A DNA stretch of 64,000 nt from Lineus longissimus (GCF_910592395.1 NC_088325.1:13024109-13088108); one strand, 5' to 3'; counted from the first letter of the stretch, positions 45,151 to 58,037 are shown. Notes: generated by a model not told the origin, from the letters alone. Translations and numbers: made by a program.

Positions 45151-47390
45151 ACACCCAATGCGGCGTGCTCATTTGGCAATCGTCGCACGTGACTAATTAC
45201 CGTAGCCGCCTCTATGAGATTATGCAAATCGGGTTTTGCAGGTGTTGTTCCGGGCCATCAACAAAAGCAACACGTTTTGTTTGCTTGTTTGTACCCCAAG
45301 CAAACTATTAGAAAACTCATGAAAGGAACTGAGGGACTTGGACGTGAAAGATCGGACACAATACCCACATTGCCTCATGATATTTAACACAAGCTTCTGA
45401 CTCGTGTTACGGGACTGGAAACTACATGTACATATTTAGCCAACGAGTCGGAAGAAAAACAAGTTGTAAATAGAAAATATTCTACCAAGCTGTGTCGTGG
45501 TAAAAAAGCGAATAATGCATATATCCACTTTTCACAGAAGGCTCTGAAACAGATAAAAGTAATCAATCACAGAAGTTCGCTTTCTATTATATACACTGTA
45601 TCTTCTTGGGCGGAGCATGTCTCCTGGTGATAGGCTATACGAGCTCTGAAGTGAGGGTTTTCCTCCAACAATACGTTACACTATTCAGTTGTATAATCAT
45701 GATTTCTCGGGTGTCCAAAGAAGTTACAAGGCGTGGTGGTTCTTCCGCCTCAGTTGTCAACGACGCCTTTTATAATCTCCAACTGACCACCGACCTGGCT
45801 TTTCCAATACTATTAGTCATGCAACATTGCAGGTCATCACATTGATATGTGATTTATATAGTATGTTGTCATTTATACAATATCATGTTATCGCGTTTTA
45901 GCACAATATCTCATTCTCTCGCATGACTAGATATGACCGCGAAATGTATGCCTCGCCTAGACCATTACCACGTTGACTGAAGTGGTAAATTGAATAGGAG
46001 CAAGTGGGTAGTGCCAGGAGAGACATGGTGGTGTTAGCTAAAATGAGTTCCGTGACTAAGGTCAGAATCTTCAGTGCTTGCTATAAACAACGCCAAGTGG
46101 GATAGAAAAACTGCATTCATCAACAAGTATTAGTTATTTTAAGAACAAAATGATTCTGATAACTGACATTACGTTTTACTGGCGTTTACTGATATTACGC
46201 TCCCTTAAGAACGACATATGACCTGAAGGAACTTGCCTACTAAGCCAGCTTCACGGAGACAAAGAATAGCAACCAGAGAACCGCTGAGTTTGTCATCAGA
46301 TCAAAGATGACTGTCTAGCGAACGAGAAGAAGAAGATTGTCAGTTACACGGTGGAGTATTATAATTTGGCGGTGATAACCTTTCTTATCATGACCATCAA
46401 TGAATCGGTGACGAAATACCACATGATACCATATTATGATTGTCACGTCCCCAAGGCAATGGTCAGCTATTCCGACTCGGTTTTCTTCTTCGGTTCATTC
46501 GTCAATGGTCATGGGTTGGGGTACATTTACTTCGATATTCTTCTCACAATCTGCCATTAGATCCATGGACACAAAAAAATATTCTAATAACCGGAGTGCC
46601 CGTTAATTTTTCATATTACGCGAATCAAGGTAATCCTGTTGAAAGCCAAACTTTTTGCGGATGCTATAATCGCGGTGGGTTAAGGTATCGGTTTGCCATA
46701 GAAAAATACGTGCTTACCGGGAGAGGAAATGACTACACAAATGAAACAGACAAAAGATGAGTTCATTTTGAGGGACTTTAAGGCCCGTAATGGGAGACTC
46801 TTGTTCCTGTAATGGGAGCGCCTTGTTTCTATTTTGTCACACAGGTAAACCAATACCTTTACCCATCGCGATAATGATACCTCGGTCACGTCTCTCCTCA
46901 CTTAGGGTAATTCCGAAGTTCAAATGTAGCGATAGTTGGTGTTTGTTGAAGCCTCCTACATCCATGACATTATTGTGAGAAGAAGTGGTCAATTCACCTG
47001 TCATGTCATTTCTCGAGAAGATTTTATGCATCCACACGGCAGAATTATATATTTTGTTATTCTGTCGAGGAAAGTTGTGACTGTTCAGCGCCAGTCCGGA
47101 CGTACGTTATTTATGGAAAGAATCCTCCCAGACGGATGGTAGCAAAATTCAGATATTTCGGTTTTTGCTGTTGAAACGATAGTAGTTTAAACTTCATCGA
47201 GAGCGATCAATTTATGCCTTCATATCATGTTGAATTGATCTAGTCATTTTCCCCTTGATCTATATTGGAAGATATAGCAATAAGCAGCAGTTGAAGCACC
47301 CAAATATCGGTCAACGTGGGTAAAGTGTTTATGCCTCAGTAGTTGCTTTTATTAGGCTTCTTATGGTTTGCTGACGATCACAAAGAAACA
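45151..47390. other. Stretch without recognised gene
   Basis: Several open frames of 60-110 codons occur, but none shows a recognisable domain, start context or exon chain. No repeat family is noted. Confidence 0.4.
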
Positions 47391-47391
47391 A

Positions 47392-47572
47392 AAAATATAT
47401 CTTTGTTGTGTTGCTTCTGTAACTCAGACGCATAAAACATTAAATCGTCGTCTGGGCACACTACTTTCAAGATGACAGAGAAAATATATCTTTATTGTGT
47501 TGCTTCTGAAACTCAGACGCATAAAACATTAAATTGTCGTCTGGGCACACTACTTTCAAGATGACAGAGAAA
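47392..47572. repeat. Tandem duplication, two copies of 89 bp
   Basis: AAAATATATCTTT starts at 47392 and again at 47481. The copies differ at only a few positions over 89 bases and end in TTTCAAGATGACAGAGAAAA, so this is a recent duplication. Confidence 0.9.
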
Positions 47573-47774
47573 AATGCATGCATCAGAACTATTCCGTGAT
47601 CTGATTTTTTTTCCTATTCCTTTGTATCGGTGATCAGCTTACGCGTACATTTCGGTTGCTTACAAAGAACGGTGGGAACCAATATTAAAGGTTGGCCTCA
47701 GCGGACAAAGGTCCACAAAAAATGTTATTTCTGAGCATACAGTTTGATTACTGTACCGTAATATAGAGAATTAA

Positions 47775-48088
47775 CCGGGGGCTAATTTAGACCCGTGTTC
47801 AACACGGGTTTTTTGATAGGTGGAATCTGAACAGACACGGCAATTGCAAGTTCTAAGATCCGGCGACAGATGGTGCGGTGTAGTTGCCTCGGTATTGCGC
47901 ATGCGAAATTCCCCTCCAACGGGAAAGAAACACAGGAGAGCTCCCTACCTACAGCGCACCTGTCGCCTGGGCTATTAACCATTATCTAACACCACTGATA
48001 GGTGTAAGTGCGCCCCGGGTTTTTTGACACACGGCGAAGACACGGGTCTTGAAAAAAACACGGGGTTTTATGTAGGTGGAACTACGAC
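47775..48088. mobile_element. 314-bp insertion flanked by a 13-bp target-site duplication
   Basis: TATAGAGAATTAA occurs at 47762-47774 and exactly again at 48089-48101. The enclosed 314 bases are GC-richer than their surroundings. They contain a perfect palindrome (ACCCGTGTT, C, AACACGGGT; 47791-47809) and two related blocks, AACACGGGTTTTTTGATAGG near the left end and AACACGGGGTTTTATGTAGG near the right. A 13-bp duplication fits target-primed retrotransposition, but no polymerase III box or poly(A) tail is evident. The family is not recognised. Confidence 0.65.
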
Positions 48089-49530
48089 TATAGAGAATTA
48101 AGTTGCCTTTAAGAAAGGATTAGAAAGAGATTTTTTGTCCTTAAGAGATTAAGGAACTTTGCGGTCTCACCTGTAAAAAATCGTGGACTGGAGATGGTCA
48201 GTCGCGGTTGGTAAAAAACAGGGTAATGCTTAATTGCAAAGAGCCGCTCAAAGGTACCTTTTAAAGAGTTTCTATCTTCAAATGCCAGACACTGAAAAGT
48301 CATTAATGTGTTTACAGGTCATTACGACAGAAAAACGGAGGTCAAGTCTCCGTCAACTCTGAATGTACATAGTTTTTCCAAATCTCCACAGGTAATGAGA
48401 GATCAGCATCTTAGTCATACTCTATAATGCATCTCATCATCTATCAGATTTCAATAAGTAAGCTTATACGTAGTTGCCAAACTGAATTTGATGTCGAGAT
48501 TATTCATACCAAAGTCATCACATGCTGACAGAACTACCTTCAGATACTAAAAGTAAAACATTCCTTAACTAAAATAGTTTTGGTTTCCAGAGACGACAGA
48601 GATATGGAAGCAAGATTTTAAAAATTGGCAAGATCTCGTAATACCAGAAAAAAATTAATTTTATGAGCATCAATGGCAACTTCTAACGCAGTTATAGAAC
48701 CACGAGAATTGCCTAGACCAATCTGATTTAGTTCTCTATCGTAAAAATTGCACTCAACGAAAATCCATTGCGGATGTATCAATGGATAGTACTTCGTTAC
48801 CTCAACATTAGTTCGGAGGTTTATAGCACAAAAACGACGTTTCATTGCTACTTCAGTACGCCACAATACGCTGAGTCGACCAAGTTATGGCATCATTTAG
48901 ATTACTGGCCAAATAGAAACATAAAAAATACTGTAAACTATGCATAGCAACTGGCTATTGACAAGCCCCAATGGAGAAATTTGGTAGGGGATCTAAAAAG
49001 TTCAGTTTCGTATAAGTCCATGCTGACATACACAATGTACCGCCGGTGTACGTCCATCCTAAATCTCCTGCTTTCACGTTGTTGTGCTTGAAGGATGGAT
49101 ATTAGCACAGCGCCGGTGGTCGGCATGTATAAGTCAGATAGATGACCTCTTTATTGCAGTATTTCGGCAAAATTGACAAACACTGAAAAATAATCACTGC
49201 TACTTTTTCGACTCCTTTCAATTATTTTGAACATAACCGACTGAATCTCGCGAAAAACTCTATGAAATTGAATTAAAGTATTGCTGAATGGATAGTGCGC
49301 CCTATTAGTATTTGTGCAGATTCGATTTGAAATTTTACATCGATTTCGTCACACTAGCATTCTCTGATAGAACTTAATATTATATGAAATTCCTCCTGGA
49401 TGATCCTTTCATGGATATTGAGGGAATTCCGTACTGAGATGTTGATGATGTTGTTTACGCACAGCTGGTTCTTTGGTCGACTGAATCCCATTCAGGATGT
49501 TGAACGGAGTGGACCATGGATTATTAAGAT

Positions 49531-50110
49531 GATTTGCCGTTTCCGTGAATATACCTTCCCAAGCGACAGATAATTGGGCAGCAAGGTTTGTTGAAAGCAG
49601 ATTCAAGATGAATTACTTTCGTGTGAGTTATGTTGAACCTACATGTAGTCGATCATGTGTTATGATTCGCCGTTTCCGTCACATAACCTTCCCCAGCGAC
49701 AGATAATTTGGCAGGAATGTTTGTTGAAAGCAGATTCAAGATGAATTACTTTCGTGTGAGTTATGTTGAACCTACATGTAGTCGATCATGTGTTATGATT
49801 TGCCGTTTCCGTCACATAACCTTCCCCAGCGACAGATAATTTGGCAGGAATGTTTGTTGAAAGCAGATTCAAGATGAATCACTTTCTTGTGAGTTGTGTT
49901 GAACCTACATGTAGTCGCTCATGTGTTATGATTTGCCGTTTCCGTCACATAACCTTCCCCAGCGACAGATAATTTGGCAGGAATGCTTGTTGATAGCAGA
50001 TTCCAGATGAATCCTATTCTGTGAGTTATGTTGAACCCAGTCGATCATGTGTTATGATTTGCCGTTTCCGTCAAAATAACCTTCTCCGGGGACAGATAAA
50101 TTGGCTGCAA
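49531..50110. repeat. Satellite-like tandem array, about 4.4 copies of a 133-bp unit
   Basis: Unit starts (GATTTGCCGTTTCCGT) fall at 49531, 49664, 49797, 49930 and 50056, so the period is 133 except for one unit shortened by a small deletion. The inner copies are nearly identical; the first and last are more diverged, as expected for an array that evolves by unequal exchange. Each full unit carries CCTACATGTAGTCG. Confidence 0.95.
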
Positions 50111-50749
50111 TAACAGTTTCCATACGATTGGTAGAGTTCTAATCTCACTGTGACATGTCTTATCGATTCGTGATTCGGCTATTTGTAAGACCGAAACATT
50201 CGCTCGAATGCTTGCGATTGGCCTGGCACCCGCGCTAAAGAAGGCATCGACGGAGACAGCGCAATACTTACACCCACAGGAAAACATATTTTTATACATG
50301 GAAAATGATGCCTTAATTCGATCATGCGCGATCATGGACGACCAAGGTCCCCTGAATTGCAGGCAATGGATTTAGTCCCTGCGCTACCAGTCAGCTCATT
50401 CATCTGTTAATAAATTTCTGCACGTTATACCACAAATCAAGCCCACATAGCATCGGGCTACTCATAACTATTACCCGAAAGGGCAATATCAATCGTCCTT
50501 CTCAAATATCTCGCCAGAAAATGTCATTGCCATCAGCACGTTTTACCAAATCCGCAATTTTGTAGAAAGCTCACTGAGCACTCTACTCAACTATTAATAA
50601 TCGGGAACGCAACTATCAATAATTTCCAATAATTCCCACAGAAAATAAACTAAGATAAGTGTCTCATCTCATCATAACTTCGTTGGAAAGATCATGAGAA
50701 TTAAGGCTGTGCAATACCAATTACGTGTGCAAGGCCCATCGACCCCTTG

Positions 50750-50889
50750 AAAAGCTATTTCACGGGGGTCGATGTGATCAAGATTTGCCCTGATAACCCT
50801 TTGAGCAGAACAATGCGAATTCAGGCCTCGGTGCGAGCGAGCGGGCTTTGTTTGAAGACAATAGAACGTGTACTGGGCTAGGCCTGAAC
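50750..50889 (-). repeat. Dispersed repeat family C, copy 3 (reverse)
   Basis: Reverse complement of the family seen at 38111 and 56598, with CAAAGGGTTATCAGGGCAAA and TCTATTGTCTTCAAACAAAG. Just outside, CATCGACCCC (50737-50746) and GGGGTCGATG (50764-50773) form a 10-bp hairpin at the element's 3' end. Confidence 0.75.
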
Positions 50890-51654
50890 TCTTGTAACTG
50901 TGTCAAATAACAGATATTTCTCTGCAGTTATTCGATTGCAGTTTTACCTCATTGACTCTTATTTGACAATTCGCGCACTGATGAGTCGTTGAATGACGTC
51001 ATACGACTGTTAAGAAAATTTGATGAGAGTTTCTCAGTGCCCACAGGAAAACAGCGTGGATCAAAAAACCTAAATGTCATGCTAACATAAACTACTGACC
51101 ACTAATAACAAAACAAACCACTTAGTATTTTCATAATATTTTTTGAAGGAAATCGAAAATGAAGGGATGATAGATTGCCTTGGCCATCTGTCAGAGATAC
51201 AAAAATCAAAACTGAAATAATTGACATGACCAAATCAACCAATGACAAGAGGATATGGATAATTGACAAGGGCATGACACTGATGGAGCCCGAGCTATTA
51301 TTATCCACAACCAGTCTCCTTAACGACCGCTTATTTCTTTCCAGTACATGACGGTAGAAAATTATTGGTCAACAAATCATACAGCTGATATTCATTTACC
51401 TTCCGAGACGAGAGCAAATTTGACTGTGCCCTACAAATGACCTGTGATTGGCTCTTTTCTAATGACCGCGCCGGTGATACAGGAATCAAACACTTTTGAT
51501 TGGATGAGACAATCGGAACAAAGTGTTACCAATTTAAGTATCCTGTTTGGAAAGTTTATAAGCACTAAATCAATCCGCAGGAGACAAATGCCATTTAAAA
51601 TTTCCTTATACATGTTTGATAAAAAAGCGTTGTGGTGTCTTGTCTGCGAAGCCC

Positions 51655-52025
51655 AATAGCATTCCGCGATAATGACGTCACTGCAGCTGCTGCCCTCTAT
51701 TTCCCCATCGCTGAATTACAGGCAATGTCGGACAAACATGCGGTTTCGTAATGGATTCAGGCTTTCTAACTAGGGCAGTTAGATTCAATCTGGCACATGT
51801 CCGAGTGTTGGAAATACTACATAATTGTTCTGAATATTTCTCTCTCTGACTCTATGGTATCATTCATGCTAAAAACAATGCAGGGTCAAAGATAATTGAC
51901 TTTGAAATAAGCTCAAATGCGTAGAAATAAGTGTCGATGTCCGACTGTCACGTGACTAAAACGTCATCAATATCTTATTCAAATGACCTTGTGAGCTATA
52001 AATAGTAACGCCGCGGAATACTATT
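51655..52025 (-). mobile_element. MITE family A, copy 3 (reverse)
   Basis: A 371-bp reverse-oriented copy of the element at 16309 and 39374, with inverted ends AATAGCATTCCGCG and CGCGGAATACTATT. It keeps the 9-base segment missing from copy 2. No clear target duplication flanks it. Confidence 0.8.
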
Positions 52026-53284
52026 GTCAAGTGTATGCAAGATGAGATACTGATGTATGTCACGTGTTCATAGCTTTACGTTACGGATCAGTTTGAAGTT
52101 TGAAGCAGTTGTCAACGCTAAGTTCAATAGAATATTGTGCGTAACACCATCGACCTTGTGATTCACTCACTTGATTGACGAGGGGAGAAATTCAACCAAG
52201 CGGTTATTTAGCCTGATGATTTGATAATTGGTTCTTGTGAAGGTTTTCCTTTCAAAATGTGTTGGTGGCATTTGGTAGTATCGAATTGACAAACGATAAT
52301 TAATGGTCATGAGTGAGTTTTGACGTGTGCCAATTTCAGCTTTGCGTGGCAGTGTATATTGACAGGAAAGAGTGTTTTGTGTACACACTGTTTGCACAGC
52401 AGCTGCCAGCATCATACCTTCACCAACATGCTATCCGTCTAGCCCACCAACCCCCACTCCCACCCTTTCGGATGACGTGTCTAAATAATAGTGAATACTG
52501 AATATCACTCTGTCGCCGAATTCTCTGAGGACACAAATCAAACAAACGTGCTTCCATTCCATCGGATAATTCTCCGCTCATCAGCCACCAATGTTTATTT
52601 GGCTAAACTGTTCCCTGATAATGCCATACTGCGATACATCAATATCAATTGATGACCGGTGTCAGAATATTTTGTCAATAGCAGAAAAATAATCTACTCG
52701 ATCCCATCAGCACACGGTTTCGCCAGCTTTGGTTTAAATGGCACTTATTCCTTTCGTAAATGGGCATCTCGACGGATATCAAAAACGTTTTGGTTGCCGA
52801 GAGATCGTTGTTCATAGTCTTTGTGAGGCTTGTGGAACCTGCTTGTTATGTCAGAGGCTGACCAAACTAGCCCGGTGACACTGACCTACATGTCCTAAGG
52901 TATGATTTCCCTCGGTGCCGTCCGTATATTACACCAGACAAGCAAATCCCATGGGTTCGTCTAGTTTGCTAAGTGTAATGTTTACCTTCGGATGTCGTCA
53001 CCTATGGGAATAGATTAAGGACGTATAATCGAAAAATATGTACACTGGTACAGCTCTCATGAAAACACGCCATAATGACGTTTGAGACGAGCGTGAGAAT
53101 GAATTTACTTGCACTATCGGGATTTTGCTGTCATGACCCAGCATTTCCTGTTGTTTTCGATACAATGTTACATGTAACAAGTATGGATTTAGTTTTTGGA
53201 AAACAATATCCTTTAGAGCAAATGTACCTTTGCTACTGTTTTCATAAGTCAATGGTCTTAATTTTGTATTTACGGACACGTCTT

Positions 53285-53475
53285 GATGATGATAGTGTTA
53301 ATGATAATGATATTATCAATAATAATAATAATGATAATAATACTAAGTGTACATGAATAAATAAATGACAACAAAATGAAGAGAATAAAAGAGAAACTTT
53401 AGTGGATCCACGCGGAGTCGAAACCGTGACCACAAGATCGAAAGACCAGCATTCTAACCGTTGAACCACCAAGAC
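53285..53475 (-). mobile_element. tRNA-Glu-like SINE or tRNA pseudogene with AT-rich tail
   Basis: On the minus strand from about 53472, TGGTGGTTCAACGGTTAGAA resembles the A box region of tRNA-Glu, and GGTTTCGACTCC resembles a B box. The anticodon loop position reads CTTTCGA (TTC). The acceptor stem pairs in six of seven positions with one wobble, but the anticodon stem has mismatches, so this is probably not a working tRNA. An A/T-rich tail with TAAT-type microsatellite (53285-53345) follows. Confidence 0.55.
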
Positions 53476-53525
53476 GTTGATGTCAGGGCGGAGATTTTCG
53501 TCACGTCTCATAGCCAGGCTATGGC

Positions 53526-53580
53526 GATTTGAACCTTGTGTGAAATATGGCAAACATTTACTTCACACAAGGTTCACATC
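53526..53580. repeat. 19-bp inverted repeat
   Basis: GATTTGAACCTTGTGTGAA (53526-53544) pairs with 53562-53580 with one mismatch across a 17-base loop. It lies about 50 bases from the tRNA-like element. No function is apparent. Confidence 0.85.
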
Positions 53581-55800
53581 ACTTTGCCACTTTGATGGAG
53601 GGACTGTGCCAGCAATAGATTATATATTCCACGACGCCCGATTTCTCAGAGGTTCCGGGTTATACAAACGATTGTGAATAACTGGCAGTCTTTATCAAAG
53701 TGATATGTAATATTGGTATTTCGGATCCACTGCCCTTGCGTGGATCAAGACGGCTCTGAATTTACATCTCACCCTTTAGCTGGTCCCCATTCTGATTCCG
53801 TCAATACCTTATTCCTTTCCTTGCAAATCCTCGGTACCTTTGACCGATTGTTAGCCAAACATCAATAGGGGTAGCAAATAAGAATAAGAAAGTAATATTA
53901 TTGTTGTGGCAATATCGGGACGATCGTATTGGTATTTGCAATGGAAGATATCAAATGGGCCGCCTGCATTGGTCAAAGGCTATCGTGTTATGATTGGGTC
54001 TTGCGAATATCGAATGCCGCTAAGCTGTGCTAGTCGTTGAAAATATTTCTTGTTAGCTACTGCCTTTTAAGGATTTGCAGACAAAATATATGCCAGTGCT
54101 TCCAAACTATATTGTGTGGCATGTTTAAGCAGTCCATTCACGATGTGAATGTCTGCTTTCTTCTCATCATTCCATCTATAGTAAATGAGAAAATATGAAA
54201 CTGTGGCACTACTCATTAGACACTCAGTCGAAAATATTTGCATATATATTTCATAATGTCAGCAATTTGTAGCCAAAGGTATCACGTACAAATAGCATCA
54301 TACAATGTACATGTAGCAATTACAGTTACAATCTAGCATTCTTTCACGACTCTACGTCACCACACAATCCTTCATTATCATGTTCGGACCTCGTGACAAA
54401 TGGCCCTTCTGATACGTGAGTCCGGCTCTCCTTCACAATAGTATATCAGGCAACAAACAGGTTGGTTTTATCTCGGTTTTCCAGGATCAGTTTGTACATA
54501 AATTCCAAGAAAATGATTGATCTTGTGTCTAATTTGGATAGAAGGACACACAATTCTCGTATTATATGACTCCTGCGGCGACGGGCTTTCATCGAGCCAA
54601 GTCGCTTTGTACTCGGGACGGGCCCAATTGACTCAAAAAATCAAAAAATCTAAAGCTGAAACAAATTTAATAAAAATCACAAATTTCTTTGTGAATGTAA
54701 ATTAGTTACACTGTTGGTGCTAATCAACAAGCCTTGAAATGATACCTCATTACTCGGGAGCACGATATTGATTACGCCACATTACCCAAAGGCAAACACG
54801 GTCTCTCTTAGCTGCCAGAAATCAATGCGCGAAAGCCGGCTCGGGAAAATATTACAATTTTTTCGTAACCTTAAAAAAACATTTTTACGGCTCACGGCTT
54901 TTATGACGGAGAACACCAAAGGAATGAAAGCGTTCGTTTTGGCGCGAATCAAAAACGATCTGAGGTTACGTGAAAAAAGGGCTAAAACAATTGGAGATTC
55001 TCATGTAATTGCCCTTTGAGTGAGCTCGGAGGGAAATTACATTGCAAGCAGTTTGATCCGCGTCGCTGGCTTTATCGAATATGATTTTTAATGCTAAAAG
55101 CTAATGGGAAAGCAAGGCGACCGAACAAGGAGAGTACCGGAGTAAATCAAGTCTGCGTGCCTTATTCACACTTTTACTTGTTATCAGCTTGATCATCACT
55201 AAAAAAGTAAGATTTATCATTATGCACGTTTTATTTTCCAATTTGTCAACGCATGCGTTAAGCCAAGTCTTGTGTGCCGCAGCGTACATAAAATGGACTG
55301 CGACAATATGCACATTGGTCGAGCCTTTTTATCAATGCTCGGGATATAAGCACCATTATTCTGCAAGCAAGGACTGTTCTGACTTCCAAATAAATCTGAG
55401 CCCAACAATCAACTACGTAAACACAACATTTATTTGTTCATCACACTTTGTCTATCGCGCTGAAAAAAGGACGTCTGCCTCTTTTTCTAATATGTCATAC
55501 GACTGCATGTGTCATTTTTCCATTCTAAATTAGATTGCGGCGCCACTTAACGCCAGCGGGCACATTCTGCTTCCGCAATCCGATCAAGAAAGCATGTAAT
55601 TGAGAAACAAGCATCGCGAAAGCTGAGGGTGATTGGCGATTTTATATGAGGAGAAGAAAAATGTGCGCGGCTTTGTATTGAAGCTGTGACATAACGTAAT
55701 CTGGCGGTAACATCAAATATTTTTAAAACCCGATCTCTTAAATGGTGGCGAGATGATTGCTTTTAAGCTTGGCAACTTTTTGCTGTTATTGCAAATCGCT

Positions 55801-56108
55801 GCGCTTACACCACGAAATATTGGTGGACCAATTGCACGTACACCACCACATTGCCACGACAAATTGGTTCGGCAATCCATTGCCGATACAAATTGCCGGG
55901 CGAATTTGTCCCACCAAGCTTGATGGTCCAAATTCGCCCGGCTTGTTAAAAGCTCGGCTTTGTCGTGGTGTACGCGCAAATGGATCGGCAATTAGCTAGT
56001 TAGATGGTTCGGCTCCAGGCGGCGTTTTCGAAATGGCGCTTTCTGCTTATTGTTTGCGCGCCATCTTTAGCCGGATTTTATAACTAGCTGCAGCGCTGGT
56101 GTAAGCGC
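55801..56108. mobile_element. Complex palindromic element with 12-bp terminal inverted repeats
   Basis: GCGCTTACACCA at 55801 recurs as reverse complement TGGTGTAAGCGC ending at 56108. Inside, a perfect 14-bp hairpin (GCCGGGCGAATTTG at 55895-55908, partner 55929-55942) and several variants of ACCACGACAAA and TTGTCGTGGTGTACG pair with each other. It is locally richer in GC and CpG than its surroundings. Related words continue to about 56185. No coding frame is seen. Non-autonomous DNA element is the likeliest reading. Confidence 0.55.
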
Positions 56109-56319
56109 TTGGTGGATTTTCGATGGTGCGGCATTGGTTCGCGAACCAAGATTGGTGGTCCATTTTCAGGTGGTGTACGTGTTTTATGTTTTTTGTTTAT
56201 GTTTTCATCGTCTTGGCACAGAGATAGAGTTGACTTTAAATTATAGATGAACTGTTATCACTTCTTGATCGATGCACAACGGAAGAAGCTGAAGGTTAGC
56301 TTATCACGTCGTGCCATGC

Positions 56320-56490
56320 TGGAGCCATGATGTACTCGGAATGTGTCCCGTGAAATATGGAATGTGCAATCTTCTTCTATTAGTCTAAGTACGTATTGAA
56401 GTGTATTAAAGAAATGATCGAATCGGACCAGATATGGCCTCGATTGGCGTCGTAGAGGTCGGGAAATTTGCACTGAAACGGATAGGTATT
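56320..56490 (-). repeat. Left arm of an inverted 171-bp duplication
   Basis: Reverse complement of 56825-56995 with about 95% identity. Read on the minus strand it keeps an open frame beginning MQISRPLRRQSRPYLVRFDH, shared with the other arm. The arms flank a repeat family C copy. Confidence 0.9.
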
Positions 56491-56597
56491 AATACCAGAT
56501 AGGTCTCAGCTAATAGAGAAATTCGTAAACGTGATATAAAAACGTAATGAAATACCCAACTACATTACGTTTTCTCTGACCTCGCAATTAGAAGAAG

Positions 56598-56742
56598 TCA
56601 GGCCTTACCCAATACACAGTCTATTGTCTTTAAACAACGCCCGCTTGCACCTAGGCCTAAATTCCCATTGTTCTACTGTCTTATCAAAGGGTTATCAGGG
56701 CGAATCTTGATACCATCGACCCCTACGAAACAGTTTTAATTG
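56598..56742 (+). repeat. Dispersed repeat family C, copy 4
   Basis: Closely matches 38111-38256, with CCCAATACACAGTCTATTGT, CAAAGGGTTATCAGGGCGAA and CCATCGACCCC. It sits in the spacer between the inverted arms at 56320-56490 and 56825-56995. Confidence 0.75.
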
Positions 56743-56824
56743 AGGTCGACTAAACGCTAAACGCTACTTTTTGGGAAAAATGAGATGATCGTGGGAAAAT
56801 GAAGGTGACAGTAGCCTTGCTTTG

Positions 56825-56995
56825 AATACCTATCCGTTTCAATGCAAATTTCCCGACCTCTACGACGCCAATCGAGGCCATATCTGGTCCGATTCGATCA
56901 TATCCTTAATACACTTCAATACGTACTTAGACTGATGGAAGTAGATTGCACATTCCATATTTCACGGGACACATTCCGAGTACATCATGGCTCCA
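56825..56995 (+). repeat. Right arm of an inverted 171-bp duplication
   Basis: Near-identical inverted copy of 56320-56490. Its frame keeps about 50 shared residues, including LVRFDH, TLQYVLRL and CTFHISRDTFRVHHGS. The conserved frame may only reflect recent duplication. With the left arm it could be the long terminal inverted repeats of a foldback transposon, or a fragment of an element captured twice. Confidence 0.9.
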
Positions 56996-58037
56996 GGCAA
57001 CGTGTATTCCTTGGATTCTATCGGATCATACTGTCAGCCTCTTAGGTCAAGAATCTGATACATTTGACTTAGAGATATGAGCATAACGCGTCTTTTAATA
57101 TATAACTCAGAGCTTTCAAAACAGTTATACATGATAGGAATATTTAGATTTAAAACATATCACAAAGAGCTGTCAGGAATCGAAGTGCTATGTGACTATC
57201 TGGGCCAGACAAGAACTTAATAGTGATCGGTTTCTCAATCTTGAGTAAGGCCATCGAATTCCTTTGGTTATCCATGATATGCTATACGTTACCCCGGCCC
57301 ACGCAAGAACTTAACAGTATTCGGTTCTCAGTCAGGGGTAGTAGTAGAAAAGAATAAGGTTTAGAATAGAAATAGTCCTTTGGTGATCCTCGAAATGCTA
57401 TACGTTAAGGCCAGTCAAGACCTTAGCAACATTCTCTTTCTCTTTCAGGAGTAAGGTCATCGGATTATTTTGGTTATCCTACCGACAACACTATAGATTT
57501 AAAGATCAAAAATCAAAAACGCACTCACAACTAACTCCAGATATCCATACCTCTGTTTGCACCAAAAGATTGAGCTGCTATAAATATTGAATACCCGTGA
57601 ACTCATTTCTGTCATGAGGCGAAAAATCTGGAATTTATGAAGAAGATAATCAGCAGAGGCACAAAACGAATTTCACGAAAAATATTAAATACCTGATTTG
57701 AAACCCGTAGGCGACCACATACTGATATTTTAATGAGCACTTACAATATCTAATTTAATACTCAAATTATATCGAGATTTTTTGTTCGCAAAATTTACAT
57801 CGTGAATGCAAGCCGCAAGCAAGCTGTAGTCTACGCGTCGACTTTCATTGTTTTATTAGGTATTTTAGCCTTCTCCCAATCGTATTTTGGAGGATATAGT
57901 TTTTACACTTGCGCGACTAGTTCAGCATGATGCCCTCAGCCGAATCTAATTTGAGGCGATGCAAATATAAGACTCCCTGCAAATAATCTAGAAAGATAAA
58001 AAAAACTCGAGGAACAATACCACTGGCCCAATGAATG

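Noticed and set aside
47791-47814. Hairpin followed by six T resembling a Rho-independent terminator
   Set aside because: The window is eukaryotic and the hairpin is part of the inserted 314-bp element.
54768-55019. 83-codon plus-strand frame with a basic, helix-like C-terminus
   Set aside because: Some protein-like look, but no recognisable motif, start context or neighbouring exon; kept out for lack of support.
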